A stretch of 13,643 bases of DNA from CAYWNK01 sp047639615 (GCA_047639615.1 JBLIOL010000131.1:1-13643), one strand, 5' to 3'; positions 1 through 7,588 are shown, counted from the stretch's first letter. A program made the numbers and translations. Notes: generated by a model from the letters alone, not told the origin.

Positions 1-2066
1 GAGCCCAGCTTGCAGGTCACTTCGCGCTTCTCGCGGTTGAGCTTGTGCACGAGCACCCGCTGACGGTAGCGCGGCAGGTACACGAGGCTACCCTTCTTGA
101 TGGTGTCGAGGAAGGCCGTGCGGCGGTCCGTAAGGCTTGCGCCGGAGACCTCGCCGCCCAGGCGATTGAGGATCGTCTCCATTTTGCTCGCCACGTCCTT
201 GGGCAGTTGCGGGAGCAGGTCGCGGGCGAGCTGTACCTGGCGCGCGGCTTCGCGCACGCGCTCTTCCAAACCCTTCTGGGCCTCGGCTTCGAGCTGGTCG
301 GAACGCCGCGCAATCTTGCTCTCCTCCTCCGCCATGTCGCGGCGCAGTTGGTTGACGTCTTCGAGGCGTTGCTCCGCATCGGAACGCACGCGCTCGGCTT
401 CCAGGCGCGCATCGCGCACGTCGCGCATGAGTTCGCCGATCTCGCCGTCGCGGCGTTCGGTGCGCTCCTCTGCGCGCTTCACCACGGACTCGGGCAGGCC
501 GAAACGGCGCGCGATGATGAGCGCGCCTGATTCGCCCGGTGTGCCGACCTGCAAGCAGTAGCGCGGCTCGAGGGTCGCTAAGTCAAACTCCGTGCTGGCG
601 TTCTCGGCGCGCGGGTTGCGGAAGGCGAACTCTTTGAGCTTGCTGATGTGCGTCGAGACCAGCACGTGCGTACCGCGCTTCAGATAGCTCTCGAGTACGG
701 CCGCGCCCAGGGCAGCGCCCTCGTCGGGGTCCGTGCCGCCGCCCAGTTCGTCGAGCAGCACGAGACTGTTCTCGGTCGCGAGCTCGAGCCCGCTGCGAAT
801 GCGCACCAGGTGCGAGGCGAAGGTCGAGAGGTTCTGGCTGATCTCCTGCTCGTCGCCGATGTCCGCGGCCACGCGATCGTAGAGCGGCACGGTGGTGCCC
901 TCCGCCGCGGGTACGGGCAGGCCCATACGTGTAAGTAGCGCGAATAGGCCGGCTGTCTTGAGCGCCAGGGTTTTGCCACCGGTGTTCGGGCCGGTGATGA
1001 TTAGCATGTCGAAGTCCTCCCCCACGCGCAGGTCGATCGGCACGACCTCGCCTACTTCCCCGAGGGCCTGTTGGGCCAGTAGCAAGGGGTGGCAAGCACT
1101 CCGCAGGAGCAGACCGGGAGCCGCGTGCTCTTGACCCGGCAAGAGCGCCGGACGCGCGGCATACACGGCGCAAAAGCGCGCGGAAAGCACGGCCAGCTCG
1201 ATCTCGCCCAAAGCCGCCGCCGCCTGATCGATGCGGCCCTTGTCGGCCAGGATCGAGCGCGTCAGCTCGAGCAAGACGCGCTCGACCTCGCGGCGCTCAT
1301 CCGAGAGCAAGCTCGCCAGGCGGTTGCCGGGCTCGATCACTTCGCGCGGCTCGATGAAGGCGCTCTCGCCGCTCTGGGAGCGATCGTGAACGATGCCCTT
1401 GACACGCCCCGAGAGGCGCGCCTTGACGGCTAGCACCGGCCGGCTGCCGCGCCGGTGCACCGAGCCATCGGAGAGCACCGCGCGGACGTCCGTGCGGCGC
1501 AGGATCGTGCGCATGCTGGTGTCGATCTCGGTGGTCAGCTTGGAGATCATGCGCCGCGTACGACCCAGGAGATCCGAGGCATCCCGGCGCACCTTGCCGC
1601 GCTCGTCCACCACCCGGTCGATGCGCTCGGCCAAGTCCTGCAGTCTGGGAATCGATTCCACCACCGCACACAGCTCGGGGGCGGCCAGGGTCCGGGTCGA
1701 AAACCACTCCTCTAGCCGCTCCGCCGCACCCAAGAGCTCGCGAATGCGGCTGAAATCCGCCTCGTCGAGGATGCGTGCTTCACGCGTGCTGCGCGGAAAG
1801 GGGTCCGCTAGACCTGCCAGGTTGGGGCTCTCGCCGCGCCTGGAGAGCTCCATAGCCTCCGTGCAGCGCTGCAGCGCCTGGGTTGCAGGAAGATCCTCAC
1901 GGGGCTCCAAATCTTCCAATGAGCGCCGCCCTAGACTAGATAGGGCCTGTTCCGCGAACATCTCCAGGACACTATCCAACTCCAACACCCCCGCCGCAAA
2001 CCGCTCCCGCCCCGGGCGATCCATTTGCTTTGGATCGGGATTGAGCTTCGGAGAGGAGTCAGGCAT
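1..2066 (-). CDS. mutS2: Endonuclease MutS2, 5' part (C-terminus outside window)
   Basis: This frame is open from an ATG at 2066 to the left edge, giving 688 complete codons of a protein that is usually about 780 residues. MutS2 is a MutS-family ATPase that lacks the mismatch-recognition domain. It has been linked to suppression of recombination and to rescue of collided ribosomes. The Walker A motif GPNTGGKT falls at residues 359-366. The Walker B stretch LVLLDELGGGTDPDEGAALG has its acidic pair at D439/E440. It is followed by STHISKLK and a typical ENAS-EFD segment. A charged coiled coil follows at about residues 525-625, then the start of a small beta (KOW-like) region near residue 655. 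The Smr nuclease domain would lie beyond the edge and cannot be judged. The start leaves 50 bp to the divergent PLP-enzyme gene, and no Shine-Dalgarno is evident. The family call is firm. Confidence 0.95.
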   Translation of the reverse strand, partial: MPDSSPKLNPDPKQMDRPGRERFAAGVLELDSVLEMFAEQALSSLGRRSLEDLEPREDLPATQALQRCTEAMELSRRGESPNLAGLADPFPRSTREARILDEADFSRIRELLGAAERLEEWFSTRTLAAPELCAVVESIPRLQDLAERIDRVVDERGKVRRDASDLLGRTRRMISKLTTEIDTSMRTILRRTDVRAVLSDGSVHRRGSRPVLAVKARLSGRVKGIVHDRSQSGESAFIEPREVIEPGNRLASLLSDERREVERVLLELTRSILADKGRIDQAAAALGEIELAVLSARFCAVYAARPALLPGQEHAAPGLLLRSACHPLLLAQQALGEVGEVVPIDLRVGEDFDMLIITGPNTGGKTLALKTAGLFALLTRMGLPVPAAEGTTVPLYDRVAADIGDEQEISQNLSTFASHLVRIRSGLELATENSLVLLDELGGGTDPDEGAALGAAVLESYLKRGTHVLVSTHISKLKEFAFRNPRAENASTEFDLATLEPRYCLQVGTPGESGALIIARRFGLPESVVKRAEERTERRDGEIGELMRDVRDARLEAERVRSDAEQRLEDVNQLRRDMAEEESKIARRSDQLEAEAQKGLEERVREAARQVQLARDLLPQLPKDVASKMETILNRLGGEVSGASLTDRRTAFLDTIKKGSLVYLPRYRQRVLVHKLNREKREVTCKLG

Positions 2067-2116
2067 CGCCGAAGCCTACACTCCCAGGCCCGTTTTCAGA
2101 CCACCTGCTGACCATC

Positions 2117-3304
2117 ATGAGCTCCAACGACAAGACCCGATTCGAGACCCGTGCCATCCACGCCGGTCAGCCCTACGACCCCCAGACCGGCGCAGTGATG
2201 ACCCCGGTCTACATGACTAGCACCTACGCGCAGACCGAGCCGGGTAAGACCATCAACGGCCACGAGTACTCGCGTTCGAGCAACCCCACACGCTCGGCCC
2301 TCGAGCAGAACTTAGCCTCCCTGGAAGACACCAACTGGGGCCTAGCCTTCGCCTCCGGCCTAGCCGCCACCAACTGCCTGATGGACCGGCTCAAGCCTGG
2401 CGATCACGTGGTTGCCGGCGACGATCTCTACGGTGGCACCTACCGCATCTTCACCAAGGTCTTCGAGCGCTACGGCATCGAGTTCAGTTTCGTGAACACC
2501 ACGGACTCCGAAGAGGTGCGCGCCGCCATGCGCGAGAACACGCGCTACGTCTACCTCGAGAGCCCCACCAACCCGCTGCTGCGCGTGAGCGACATCGCCG
2601 CCTGCTCCAAGATCGCCCACGACGGCGGTGCCCTCTTGGTGGTCGACAACACCTTCGCCACGCCCTACCTGCAGACCCCCATGACCCTGGGCGCAGACAT
2701 CGTGCTGCACTCGCTAACCAAGTACCTGGGCGGTCACTCCGATGTGGTCGGCGGCTGCTTGGTGGGTGCCGACGAGGCCCTGCGCGAAGAGCTGATGTTC
2801 TTCCAGAACTCCGTCGGCGGCACGCCCGGCCCCATGGACTGCTTCCTGGTCATGCGCGGCACCAAGACCTTGGCCCTGCGCATGGAGCGTCACTGCGACA
2901 ACGCCGAAGCCATCGTCGCGCACCTGGAAGGCCACGACATGGTGGAGAAAGTTCACTACCCCGGCCTCGATTCACACCCCCAGCACGCCGTGGCCGCGAA
3001 TCAGATGCGTCGCTTCGGAGGCATGGTCTCCTTCGAACTGAAGGGTGGCGTCGAAGCCGGCCACACCTTCGCTAGCTCCACCAAGATCTTCACCCTGGCC
3101 GAGTCCCTCGGCGGCGTCGAGTCCCTGGTGGAAACGCCTCCGAGCATGACCCACGCGTCGATTCCGCCGGAAGTGCGCCACGCCGCCGGCCTACGGGATG
3201 GACTCGTGCGTCTCTCGGTCGGCATCGAGCACATCGACGATCTGATCGCCGACGTGGATCAAGCCCTAGCCGCCGCCTGCAAAACCGCCGGCGCCGCCAA
3301 CTAG
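2117..3304 (+). CDS. metB: Cystathionine gamma-synthase / gamma-lyase family PLP enzyme
   Basis: The product is a 395-residue member of the Cys/Met-metabolism PLP family, close to the usual 380-400. These cytosolic tetramers form cystathionine from an activated homoserine and cysteine (MetB), or cleave cystathionine to cysteine (gamma-lyase). The Schiff-base lysine is K202 in SLTKYLGGHSDVVGG. D177 in VVDNTFATPYLQ should contact the pyridine nitrogen. Y51 and R53 in EYSRSSNPTR are the phosphate-binding pair donated across the dimer, and Y105 in DDLYGGTYR stacks on the cofactor. The segment SLGGVESLVETPPSMTHASI is typical of both synthases and lyases, so the sequence alone does not settle the direction; the symbol metB is provisional. 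No ribosome-binding site is visible before the ATG. The gene is divergent from mutS2, and a perfect inverted repeat begins 17 nt after its stop. Confidence 0.93.
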   Translation: MSSNDKTRFETRAIHAGQPYDPQTGAVMTPVYMTSTYAQTEPGKTINGHEYSRSSNPTRSALEQNLASLEDTNWGLAFASGLAATNCLMDRLKPGDHVVAGDDLYGGTYRIFTKVFERYGIEFSFVNTTDSEEVRAAMRENTRYVYLESPTNPLLRVSDIAACSKIAHDGGALLVVDNTFATPYLQTPMTLGADIVLHSLTKYLGGHSDVVGGCLVGADEALREELMFFQNSVGGTPGPMDCFLVMRGTKTLALRMERHCDNAEAIVAHLEGHDMVEKVHYPGLDSHPQHAVAANQMRRFGGMVSFELKGGVEAGHTFASSTKIFTLAESLGGVESLVETPPSMTHASIPPEVRHAAGLRDGLVRLSVGIEHIDDLIADVDQALAAACKTAGAAN

Positions 3305-3321
3305 CGCAAGCCTCCCCCGCG

Positions 3322-3362
3322 GAGTTCAGGCGCATGGGGTCAGGCAAAAGACGCCTGAACTC
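3322..3362. terminator. Inverted repeat between convergent genes, possible bidirectional terminator or REP-like hairpin
   Basis: GAGTTCAGGCG at 3322-3332 is matched perfectly by CGCCTGAACTC at 3352-3362: 11-bp arms and a 19-nt loop. It lies between the plus-strand PLP-enzyme gene (stop at 3304) and the minus-strand gene whose TGA occupies 3363-3361, so the right arm overlaps that stop by two bases. The position suits a shared terminator, but there is no T-tract on either side, so an intrinsic terminator is not proven. The loop holds ATGGGGTCAGGC (3334-3345), whose reverse complement recurs at 13368-13379 in another hairpin. It may therefore belong to a repeat family. Confidence 0.6.
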
Positions 3363-4539
3363 AGCGTGTGCGGTCCCAGCTCGGGGGCTCGGGGAGACTC
3401 AGGTAGGGATCCACGGGCCTCACGGGCTGGGCGCGCAGCTCGATGCGCTCGGGCGTGAGCGTATAGAGGAAAGGCGCGCCCGTAACCGGGTCCATGGGCG
3501 CGTCCACGGGCAAGAGCCCCGGCCACTCGCCCTTGGCCACGGCCTGCTCCAAGAGGACCAATAGCGCCAGCGCGTGGGCGTATTGACGCTGAGAACCGAG
3601 CCAGCAAGAGTTCGCCGCCAGGATCCGTTGCTGCGCGTGTTCCTTGCCTATGACGCGGCCGCTGGTAAAGCCGATACGACCGTTGGGATCGTCGCCAATC
3701 GTCAGACGCTCGAGCCACTCCAGTGATTGAACGAGGCCCTCCATGTTCTGCTCCTCCAAGAAGAGGCTCTGACGGTCGACGGCCAGCAGACCATCAAAGA
3801 TCTGAGGCAAGCCGGCCCGCGCGCGCATCCGCCCCGCGCCCGCCTCCAACTCCGTCCCGAGCACGGCGCGCACCTGGGCTAGGTCCACCCCTATTCCCAG
3901 GGGCCCCTCCCCCGGCAGCGCGAGCATCTCGCTGAGGCCCTTGAGCAACTCCGCCTGGGCACGGCTCACCTGAATCAGTTTCGGCTCGCTGAAGACCTGC
4001 ATGGGGGCACAGATTTCAAAGCCCAGAGACAAGCGCCCGAGGGCGGTCCCATATTCATTTAAACCCGCGAGCCGAGCGCTCTCTCTGCGCGCCACCTTGG
4101 CCATACCAAGCAGCTGTCGCAGCACGGTATCCACCTCACCCCAGCCCATGGCGGGGTCCTGCTTCGGCGCGGACCAGCGGCTCCGGGGTGCGCTGGCCAA
4201 GAGCACGCTTAGCTCGTCGAGGAAGTCCGCGTCGATCACAGCGGTAGGCGCGCGCATGACCGAGACCGAGCTGGAGCTGACCGAGCCGCCCAAACCCATA
4301 GGAACGTTCTCCATGGGCAGCTTGAGCAAGGGCACCGACAAGCGCGTGAACCAAGCCTCGGTACGCGCATCGAGTCGCTGATGCCCAACGGATTCCACGG
4401 GCAGTAGCCCACTGGCCAGGGCGCGCTCCATGCTCGCCGCCAGAGCCTCACGGTCCACGCCGTCCTGGCGCAGAGCGCTCCAGACGAAGAGTACGCCCAG
4501 GAGGCCGATCACCAGCACTGCGCGCAGGGCTTGGCCCAT
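3361..4539 (-). CDS. Membrane-anchored or secreted protein of unknown function
   Basis: I do not recognise this 392-residue protein. Residues 4-22 form a hydrophobic segment (LRAVLVIGLLGVLFVWSAL) preceded by one Arg and followed by charged residues. It could be a signal anchor or uncleaved signal peptide, with the rest outside the cytoplasm. The body is mostly helical in composition with no catalytic motif I can name. Near the C-terminus, GEWPGLLPVDAPMDPVTGAP leads into a beta-like stretch. This W/P-x-x-LP...DP-x-TG-x-PF-x-Y arrangement recurs, in my recollection, at the ends of many secreted planctomycete proteins of unknown role. Its ATG lies 10 nt after the stop of the HU-like gene, so it is probably the last gene of that transcript. 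The function is unknown; the reading frame is solid. Confidence 0.8.
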   Translation of the reverse strand: MGQALRAVLVIGLLGVLFVWSALRQDGVDREALAASMERALASGLLPVESVGHQRLDARTEAWFTRLSVPLLKLPMENVPMGLGGSVSSSSVSVMRAPTAVIDADFLDELSVLLASAPRSRWSAPKQDPAMGWGEVDTVLRQLLGMAKVARRESARLAGLNEYGTALGRLSLGFEICAPMQVFSEPKLIQVSRAQAELLKGLSEMLALPGEGPLGIGVDLAQVRAVLGTELEAGAGRMRARAGLPQIFDGLLAVDRQSLFLEEQNMEGLVQSLEWLERLTIGDDPNGRIGFTSGRVIGKEHAQQRILAANSCWLGSQRQYAHALALLVLLEQAVAKGEWPGLLPVDAPMDPVTGAPFLYTLTPERIELRAQPVRPVDPYLSLPEPPSWDRTR

Positions 4540-4548
4540 GAGCGGACC

Positions 4549-4974
4549 CTAGAAGGGCGAGTTCGGGGAGCCCGGGGGCGGCTGGGGCGGCGCCGGGGGC
4601 GGCGGCGTAGCTGCCGCCTGGGGGCTGCTCGGCGAAGCCGGGCGTGCCTCGGCCTGCTCGCGCTCGGGGGCCGGGTCGGAGCACACACGTTCGCGCATGG
4701 TGCGGCCCACCTTGAACTTGACCACGCGCTTGGCGGGCACCGTGACCTTCTCGAGGGTGCGCGGGTTCTGGGCCTTACGGGCAGCACGCTCGCGCACCTC
4801 GAAGACCCCGAACTCACGGAACTCGATGCGATTCCCGCGGGCTAGCTCGTCGATCACCTCGTCCAGCAGCAGCTGGAGGATCTCTTTGACCACGACCTTG
4901 GTCTGACCCGTGTCTTCCGAGATTCGGTTCACCAGTTCTTTCTTGGTGATCGTGCGCGGGTCTTGGTTATCCAT
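4549..4974 (-). CDS. HU/IHF-family DNA-binding protein with proline-rich C-terminal tail
   Basis: The product is a 141-residue nucleoid-type protein. Residues 8-96 make a complete HU/IHF fold. It starts with KKELVNRISEDTG, has the dimerisation helix to about residue 46, then REFGVFEVRERAARKAQNPRT with the DNA-intercalating proline at P71 in the beta arm, and ends in VVKFKVGRTMRERV. The RERAAR-x-x-NPRT arm is IHF-like in wording, but partner identity cannot be assigned. Residues about 99-141 are an added low-complexity tail rich in Pro, Ala, Ser and Gln (for example AATPPPPAPPQPPPGSP). Standard HU and IHF are about 90-100 residues and lack such a tail. The gene sits 57 nt downstream of dtd with a promoter-like sequence in the gap, and 10 nt upstream of the secreted unknown. 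The start at 4974 gives the full first helix. Confidence 0.93.
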   Translation of the reverse strand: MDNQDPRTITKKELVNRISEDTGQTKVVVKEILQLLLDEVIDELARGNRIEFREFGVFEVRERAARKAQNPRTLEKVTVPAKRVVKFKVGRTMRERVCSDPAPEREQAEARPASPSSPQAAATPPPPAPPQPPPGSPNSPF

Positions 4975-5000
4975 TCCGGTACCCCGAGGGGGGTGGCGCG

Positions 5001-5029
5001 ATCCTCGCTCGGCTTTATCCAGTTGTCAA
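5001..5029 (-). promoter_or_regulatory. Predicted sigma70-like promoter for the HU-like gene
   Basis: On the minus strand a perfect -35 TTGACA (5029-5024) is followed after exactly 17 nt by GAGGAT (5006-5001), a weak 3-of-6 match to TATAAT. Transcription would begin near 4994, about 20 nt before the ATG. The -35 box starts 2 nt after the dtd stop, so the whole promoter fits in the 57-nt gap. A small hairpin (ACCCC at 4981-4985 with GGGGT at 4990-4994) would lie at the start of the transcript. Confidence 0.5.
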
Positions 5030-5031
5030 GA

Positions 5032-5511
5032 CTAGACTTGTGACGATTGCCCTGGAGCGGCGGGAGAGCCCGGCGGCTCCTCCAGCACGAAGGTCACGGG
5101 TCCGTCCGCAAGAATGTGGATCCGCATGGCTGCGCCGAACCGCCCAGTCGCTGTGCGCAGACCGAGCTCGGCCAAATGGGCCACGAATAGCTCATAGAGC
5201 GGCTCCGCGAGCTCCGGTGCCGCGGCCTTGTCAAAGGACGGCCGGCGTCCCTTGCGGCCGTCCGCCGCGAGGGTGAATTGACTCACGATCAAGACCTCGA
5301 GGCCTTCATCCAGGGCCGAGAGGTTCATGCGCCCCCGCTCGTCGGGAAAGAACCGAAAGCGCGCCAGCTTCTCGGCCAGGCTGCGCACCTGCGCCTCCCC
5401 GTCGCCCTGCATGACCCCGAGCAGCACCAACATGCCGCGCCCCACACGCCCGACGGACTCCTCCCCCACGCGCACCTCGGCCTCGAGCACGCGCTGAACA
5501 ACAAGCTTCAT
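5032..5511 (-). CDS. dtd: D-aminoacyl-tRNA deacylase
   Basis: DTD hydrolyses D-amino acids (D-Tyr and others) from mischarged tRNA in the cytosol, using a dimer whose active sites are formed across the interface. The 159-residue product matches the family from the MKLVVQRVLEAEV start onward. The SQFTL motif is at residues 77-81, RPSF at 90-93, and the Gly-cisPro motif GPVT at 137-140. The residue normally Asn in N-x-GPVT is Ala here (A135). About 15 low-complexity residues (PPGSPAAPGQSSQV) follow the usual C-terminus. The ATG overlaps the TGA of the upstream TPR-like lipoprotein gene in an ATGA, implying translational coupling. The identification is secure; full activity with A135 is likely but not certain. 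Confidence 0.94.
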   Translation of the reverse strand: MKLVVQRVLEAEVRVGEESVGRVGRGMLVLLGVMQGDGEAQVRSLAEKLARFRFFPDERGRMNLSALDEGLEVLIVSQFTLAADGRKGRRPSFDKAAAPELAEPLYELFVAHLAELGLRTATGRFGAAMRIHILADGPVTFVLEEPPGSPAAPGQSSQV

Positions 5512-6614
5512 GGCAGGGGCAGCGGCTGCTCGCCAGACTCAGCAGCCTTGCGCAAGCGCTCGACGGCCACCTTGGCACGGAATCCCTGCAGCAGATCGCC
5601 GAGCTCCGACGACACGCCCGAGGCCTCCACCACCGCGTTCCAAGTGGTCTCCGCCCCCTCCAGGTCGAGGGTCCAGTACTGCTGGATCAACGCCTCCTGC
5701 ACCAAAGAGAGCAAGCTGTCGCCGTCCGCCCGCTGGGCGCGCCGGGCCGCATCCAAAGCAGCCGCGATCTGGCCGCCCTCCTGCTCCGCCACGGCCAGCA
5801 CAGCGAGCCTCCTCGAGCGGTCCACGGGATCACCCTCGAGCGCGACCAACTCCTCGCGCGCGGCCTCCGGGTGACCCGCCATGATCCAAATCTGCGCCAG
5901 GTCGATACGCGCCCGCGTACGCTCCGCCACCGACACGCGCGGGTCGCTCTCCGTGACCCGCAGCCAGTGCTCTAGCGCCTTGGAAGCCTGCGGTACGGCA
6001 CCCTCCTGCGAGAGCATCCAAGCCTCGAGCCTGCGTGCACCCAAATGGCCTGAATCGGCAGATAGAGCCTGATCTAGAGCTTCGCGCGCCTCGCGCCAGC
6101 GGTATTGATTGCGCTGCTGCAGCAAGCTCCGCGCCAGTCCATAGTGCGCCCATGCGCAGCTCGGGTTGTGCTCGATAGCGCGCTCCAAGTAGCCCTTGCG
6201 CAAGAGCGGATCCGTTGCCGCGCGGGCCGCCAGAACCAAGGAGGCGACCGAGACCTGACTCAGGGCCAACTCGCTGTAGCGCGCAGCCAGCGCCGCATCC
6301 GGATCGGCAGCAGCACGCGCGCCGCCATCCCCCGATCCCGATGCAAACAGGCCCAGCTCGACCTCCTGCAGGAGCACACCCAGATCCAACTGATCGGGGT
6401 ACGCTTCGGTCAGCACACGCAGCCGTTCCTCGGCCTGCTCCAGACGCCCGGACTCAAAGTCCTCGCGGGCGCGCTCGAACTCTGGCCGCTCGGAGAGCGG
6501 CAGCTCCGCGAACTTGCCCTCCCAGCTGGACTTCCACTCGAGGGGCCCAGACGAGCAGCTCGCCAGCAGCAGCCCAAGGGCGATCCAAACGCCGCCCGAG
6601 GCCCGCCCTTTCAT
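5508..6614 (-). CDS. TPR-like repeat lipoprotein
   Basis: I take the ATG at 6614, giving 368 residues. An in-frame upstream start at 6764 would add 50 residues lying inside the preceding gene. The 6614 ATG forms an ATGA overlap with that gene's stop, and it places a lipoprotein signal at the N-terminus: MKGR, a hydrophobic core, then LLASC with lipidated Cys at residue 20. The mature part is helical and alanine/leucine rich. It contains TPR-like pairs, for example residues 46-76, 139-190 (AWAHYGLARSLL, REAREALDQALSADS), 191-224 and 231-300 (ARIDLAQIWIMAGHPEAARE). Such proteins usually act as scaffolds in envelope complexes. The exact partner is unknown. The gene is probably co-translated with the small lipoprotein before it and dtd after it. 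Confidence 0.85.
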   Translation of the reverse strand: MKGRASGGVWIALGLLLASCSSGPLEWKSSWEGKFAELPLSERPEFERAREDFESGRLEQAEERLRVLTEAYPDQLDLGVLLQEVELGLFASGSGDGGARAAADPDAALAARYSELALSQVSVASLVLAARAATDPLLRKGYLERAIEHNPSCAWAHYGLARSLLQQRNQYRWREAREALDQALSADSGHLGARRLEAWMLSQEGAVPQASKALEHWLRVTESDPRVSVAERTRARIDLAQIWIMAGHPEAAREELVALEGDPVDRSRRLAVLAVAEQEGGQIAAALDAARRAQRADGDSLLSLVQEALIQQYWTLDLEGAETTWNAVVEASGVSSELGDLLQGFRAKVAVERLRKAAESGEQPLPLP

Positions 6615-7150
6615 TGAACCTCGCCCTCGAAGACCAACTGGTTCATGCGCTTCTCGCCGCCGTCCATGTCCTTCCATAGGGCCTGCCCTCGGGCCACCAA
6701 TTTGACCCCCGCCCCACCGGGACGCTCGAGCACCTCGAGGCCACGTATGGCACTGATGTGCCAACTATCCAACTGGCAGCGCACCAAATCCCCCGGCTTG
6801 CGCGGCGTGATCGTGATCGAAAGGCCCTTGGTCGTGGTCTCCACCACGCGCTCATAGAGCGCGTCGTCACTGCGCAGCAGCAGGTGCTCCAGCAGCCCGG
6901 GCGGGCCCTCGATACTGACCTGATCCGCGAGCACGAGGCACTTGACCTGGAAGATGTCCGTCCAAGGCTTTGGCTTCGGAGGCTCCGGCGGCCCGGGGGG
7001 CCGTGAGGTAGCCGCATCGAGGGCCTCGCCACCCGGGGCCATAGCGGCCCGGGTACCAGAAGTCGGGCCCGAGCGGCCGCCACCATCGGAGGGGGCACCA
7101 CACGCACTCACGAGCAGAGCGCCCAGGAACAGAGCTAGGAGTCGAATCAT
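6611..7150 (-). CDS. Small lipoprotein of unknown function
   Basis: The preferred start at 7150 gives 179 residues with a textbook lipoprotein signal: MIRLLALFLGALLVSAC, lipobox LVSAC, Cys at residue 17. A start at 7174 would add MLRLVPVA and weaken the signal peptide. After the Cys comes a flexible Gly/Ser/Pro-rich linker to about residue 62 (PPGPPEPPKPKPW). A compact domain of about 115 residues with alternating beta-like stretches follows (DIFQVKCLVLADQVSIEGPP, GLSITITPRKPGDLV, GVKLVARGQALWKDMDG). I recognise no family. The LVARGQALWKD and F-E-G-E-V ending has the feel of an LptA/LptC/OstA-type beta strand pattern, but that is only an impression. The gene overlaps the TPR-like lipoprotein gene by ATGA, so both are probably made together. 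Confidence 0.8.
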   Translation of the reverse strand: MIRLLALFLGALLVSACGAPSDGGGRSGPTSGTRAAMAPGGEALDAATSRPPGPPEPPKPKPWTDIFQVKCLVLADQVSIEGPPGLLEHLLLRSDDALYERVVETTTKGLSITITPRKPGDLVRCQLDSWHISAIRGLEVLERPGGAGVKLVARGQALWKDMDGGEKRMNQLVFEGEVQ

Positions 7151-7229
7151 GGCTACAGGGACCAGCCGCAGCATCCGCGCCTATCGCGGCGGCTACGGCC
7201 AAGCCCCCGCAGCTTGCCTGACCCCGCGA

Positions 7230-7295
7230 CCGCAGTCCACAGGCCTTAATAGCTCGGTCACGGGTTCCCGCGGCCCTCTTCCGTGCATTCCCAGC
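7230..7295 (-). pseudogene. Degenerate copy of the trpS 3' end
   Basis: Read on the minus strand, 7295-7230 gives AGNARKRAAGTRDRAIKACGLR. The real trpS ends with RARERAVRTRDRAIAACGLR. The last 20 residues agree at 15 positions, and AG precedes both with a 2-residue length difference. At the DNA level the best 44-nt stretch matches at 32 positions. In the copy no stop follows CGLR, whereas the real gene stops one codon later. This looks like a decayed duplicate or the tail of a lost second trpS, about 360 bp beyond the intact one. Confidence 0.55.
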
Positions 7296-7526
7296 CCTGC
7301 GAGGCACCCCGCACCTCGATGAACCGCCCCGCACTCGCCCTGGCAAGCAGCGTGCTGCTTAGGGCCGGTGCACCCACCTCAGCCCCCCCCCAGCCATCCT
7401 CCGCAGAACGAATCCCACTCGGCTGGTGTCATGCGCCCGCCCCTCAAACTGAACTATCCGCCCACTGAGCCCAACCGCTACGGCAGATGATCCAGCCCAC
7501 TAGAACGTGAAACTTTCGGGACGGGG

Positions 7527-7555
7527 CGACGTGTGCCCGCCCGGAAGTCACGTCG
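7527..7555. terminator. Inverted repeat downstream of trpS, weak terminator candidate
   Basis: CGACGTG at 7527-7533 pairs perfectly with CACGTCG at 7549-7555 around a 15-nt loop. It begins 33 nt beyond the trpS stop in the direction of trpS transcription. No run of T follows on the minus strand, so intrinsic termination is unproven. Confidence 0.3.
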
Positions 7556-7588
7556 GTTGCGCGCGCCTACTTCCCTGCCGTAAGCACG

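Larger units (their letters stand above)
7151..7588. other. 438-nt gap without a credible gene, with trpS-tail remnant and one hairpin
   Basis: The gap lies between the small lipoprotein gene and the 3' end of trpS, both on the minus strand. Open frames here are short, disagree with lipoprotein or enzyme patterns and show no ribosome-binding site. Three things are visible: a degenerate second copy of the trpS C-terminal codons (7230-7295), a GCCTGACCCC site (7216-7225) shared with hairpins elsewhere in the window, and a 7-bp inverted repeat (7527-7555) past the trpS stop. The promoter of the lipoprotein cluster must lie here if trpS is not cotranscribed, but I see no strong -35/-10 pair. Confidence 0.6.

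Noticed and set aside
1393..2220. A 275-codon plus-strand frame, rich in Arg and Ser
   Set aside because: It is antisense to mutS2 and overlaps the start of the PLP-enzyme gene; no domain or signal is visible.
6615..6764. A 50-residue N-terminal extension of the TPR-like lipoprotein
   Set aside because: It would bury the lipoprotein signal peptide and lie within the preceding gene; the ATGA overlap supports the start at 6614.
7420..7475. A tRNA-like start on the minus strand (GGGCGGATAGTTCAGTTTG)
   Set aside because: No anticodon stem, T-loop or matching acceptor strand follows, so it does not fold as a tRNA.
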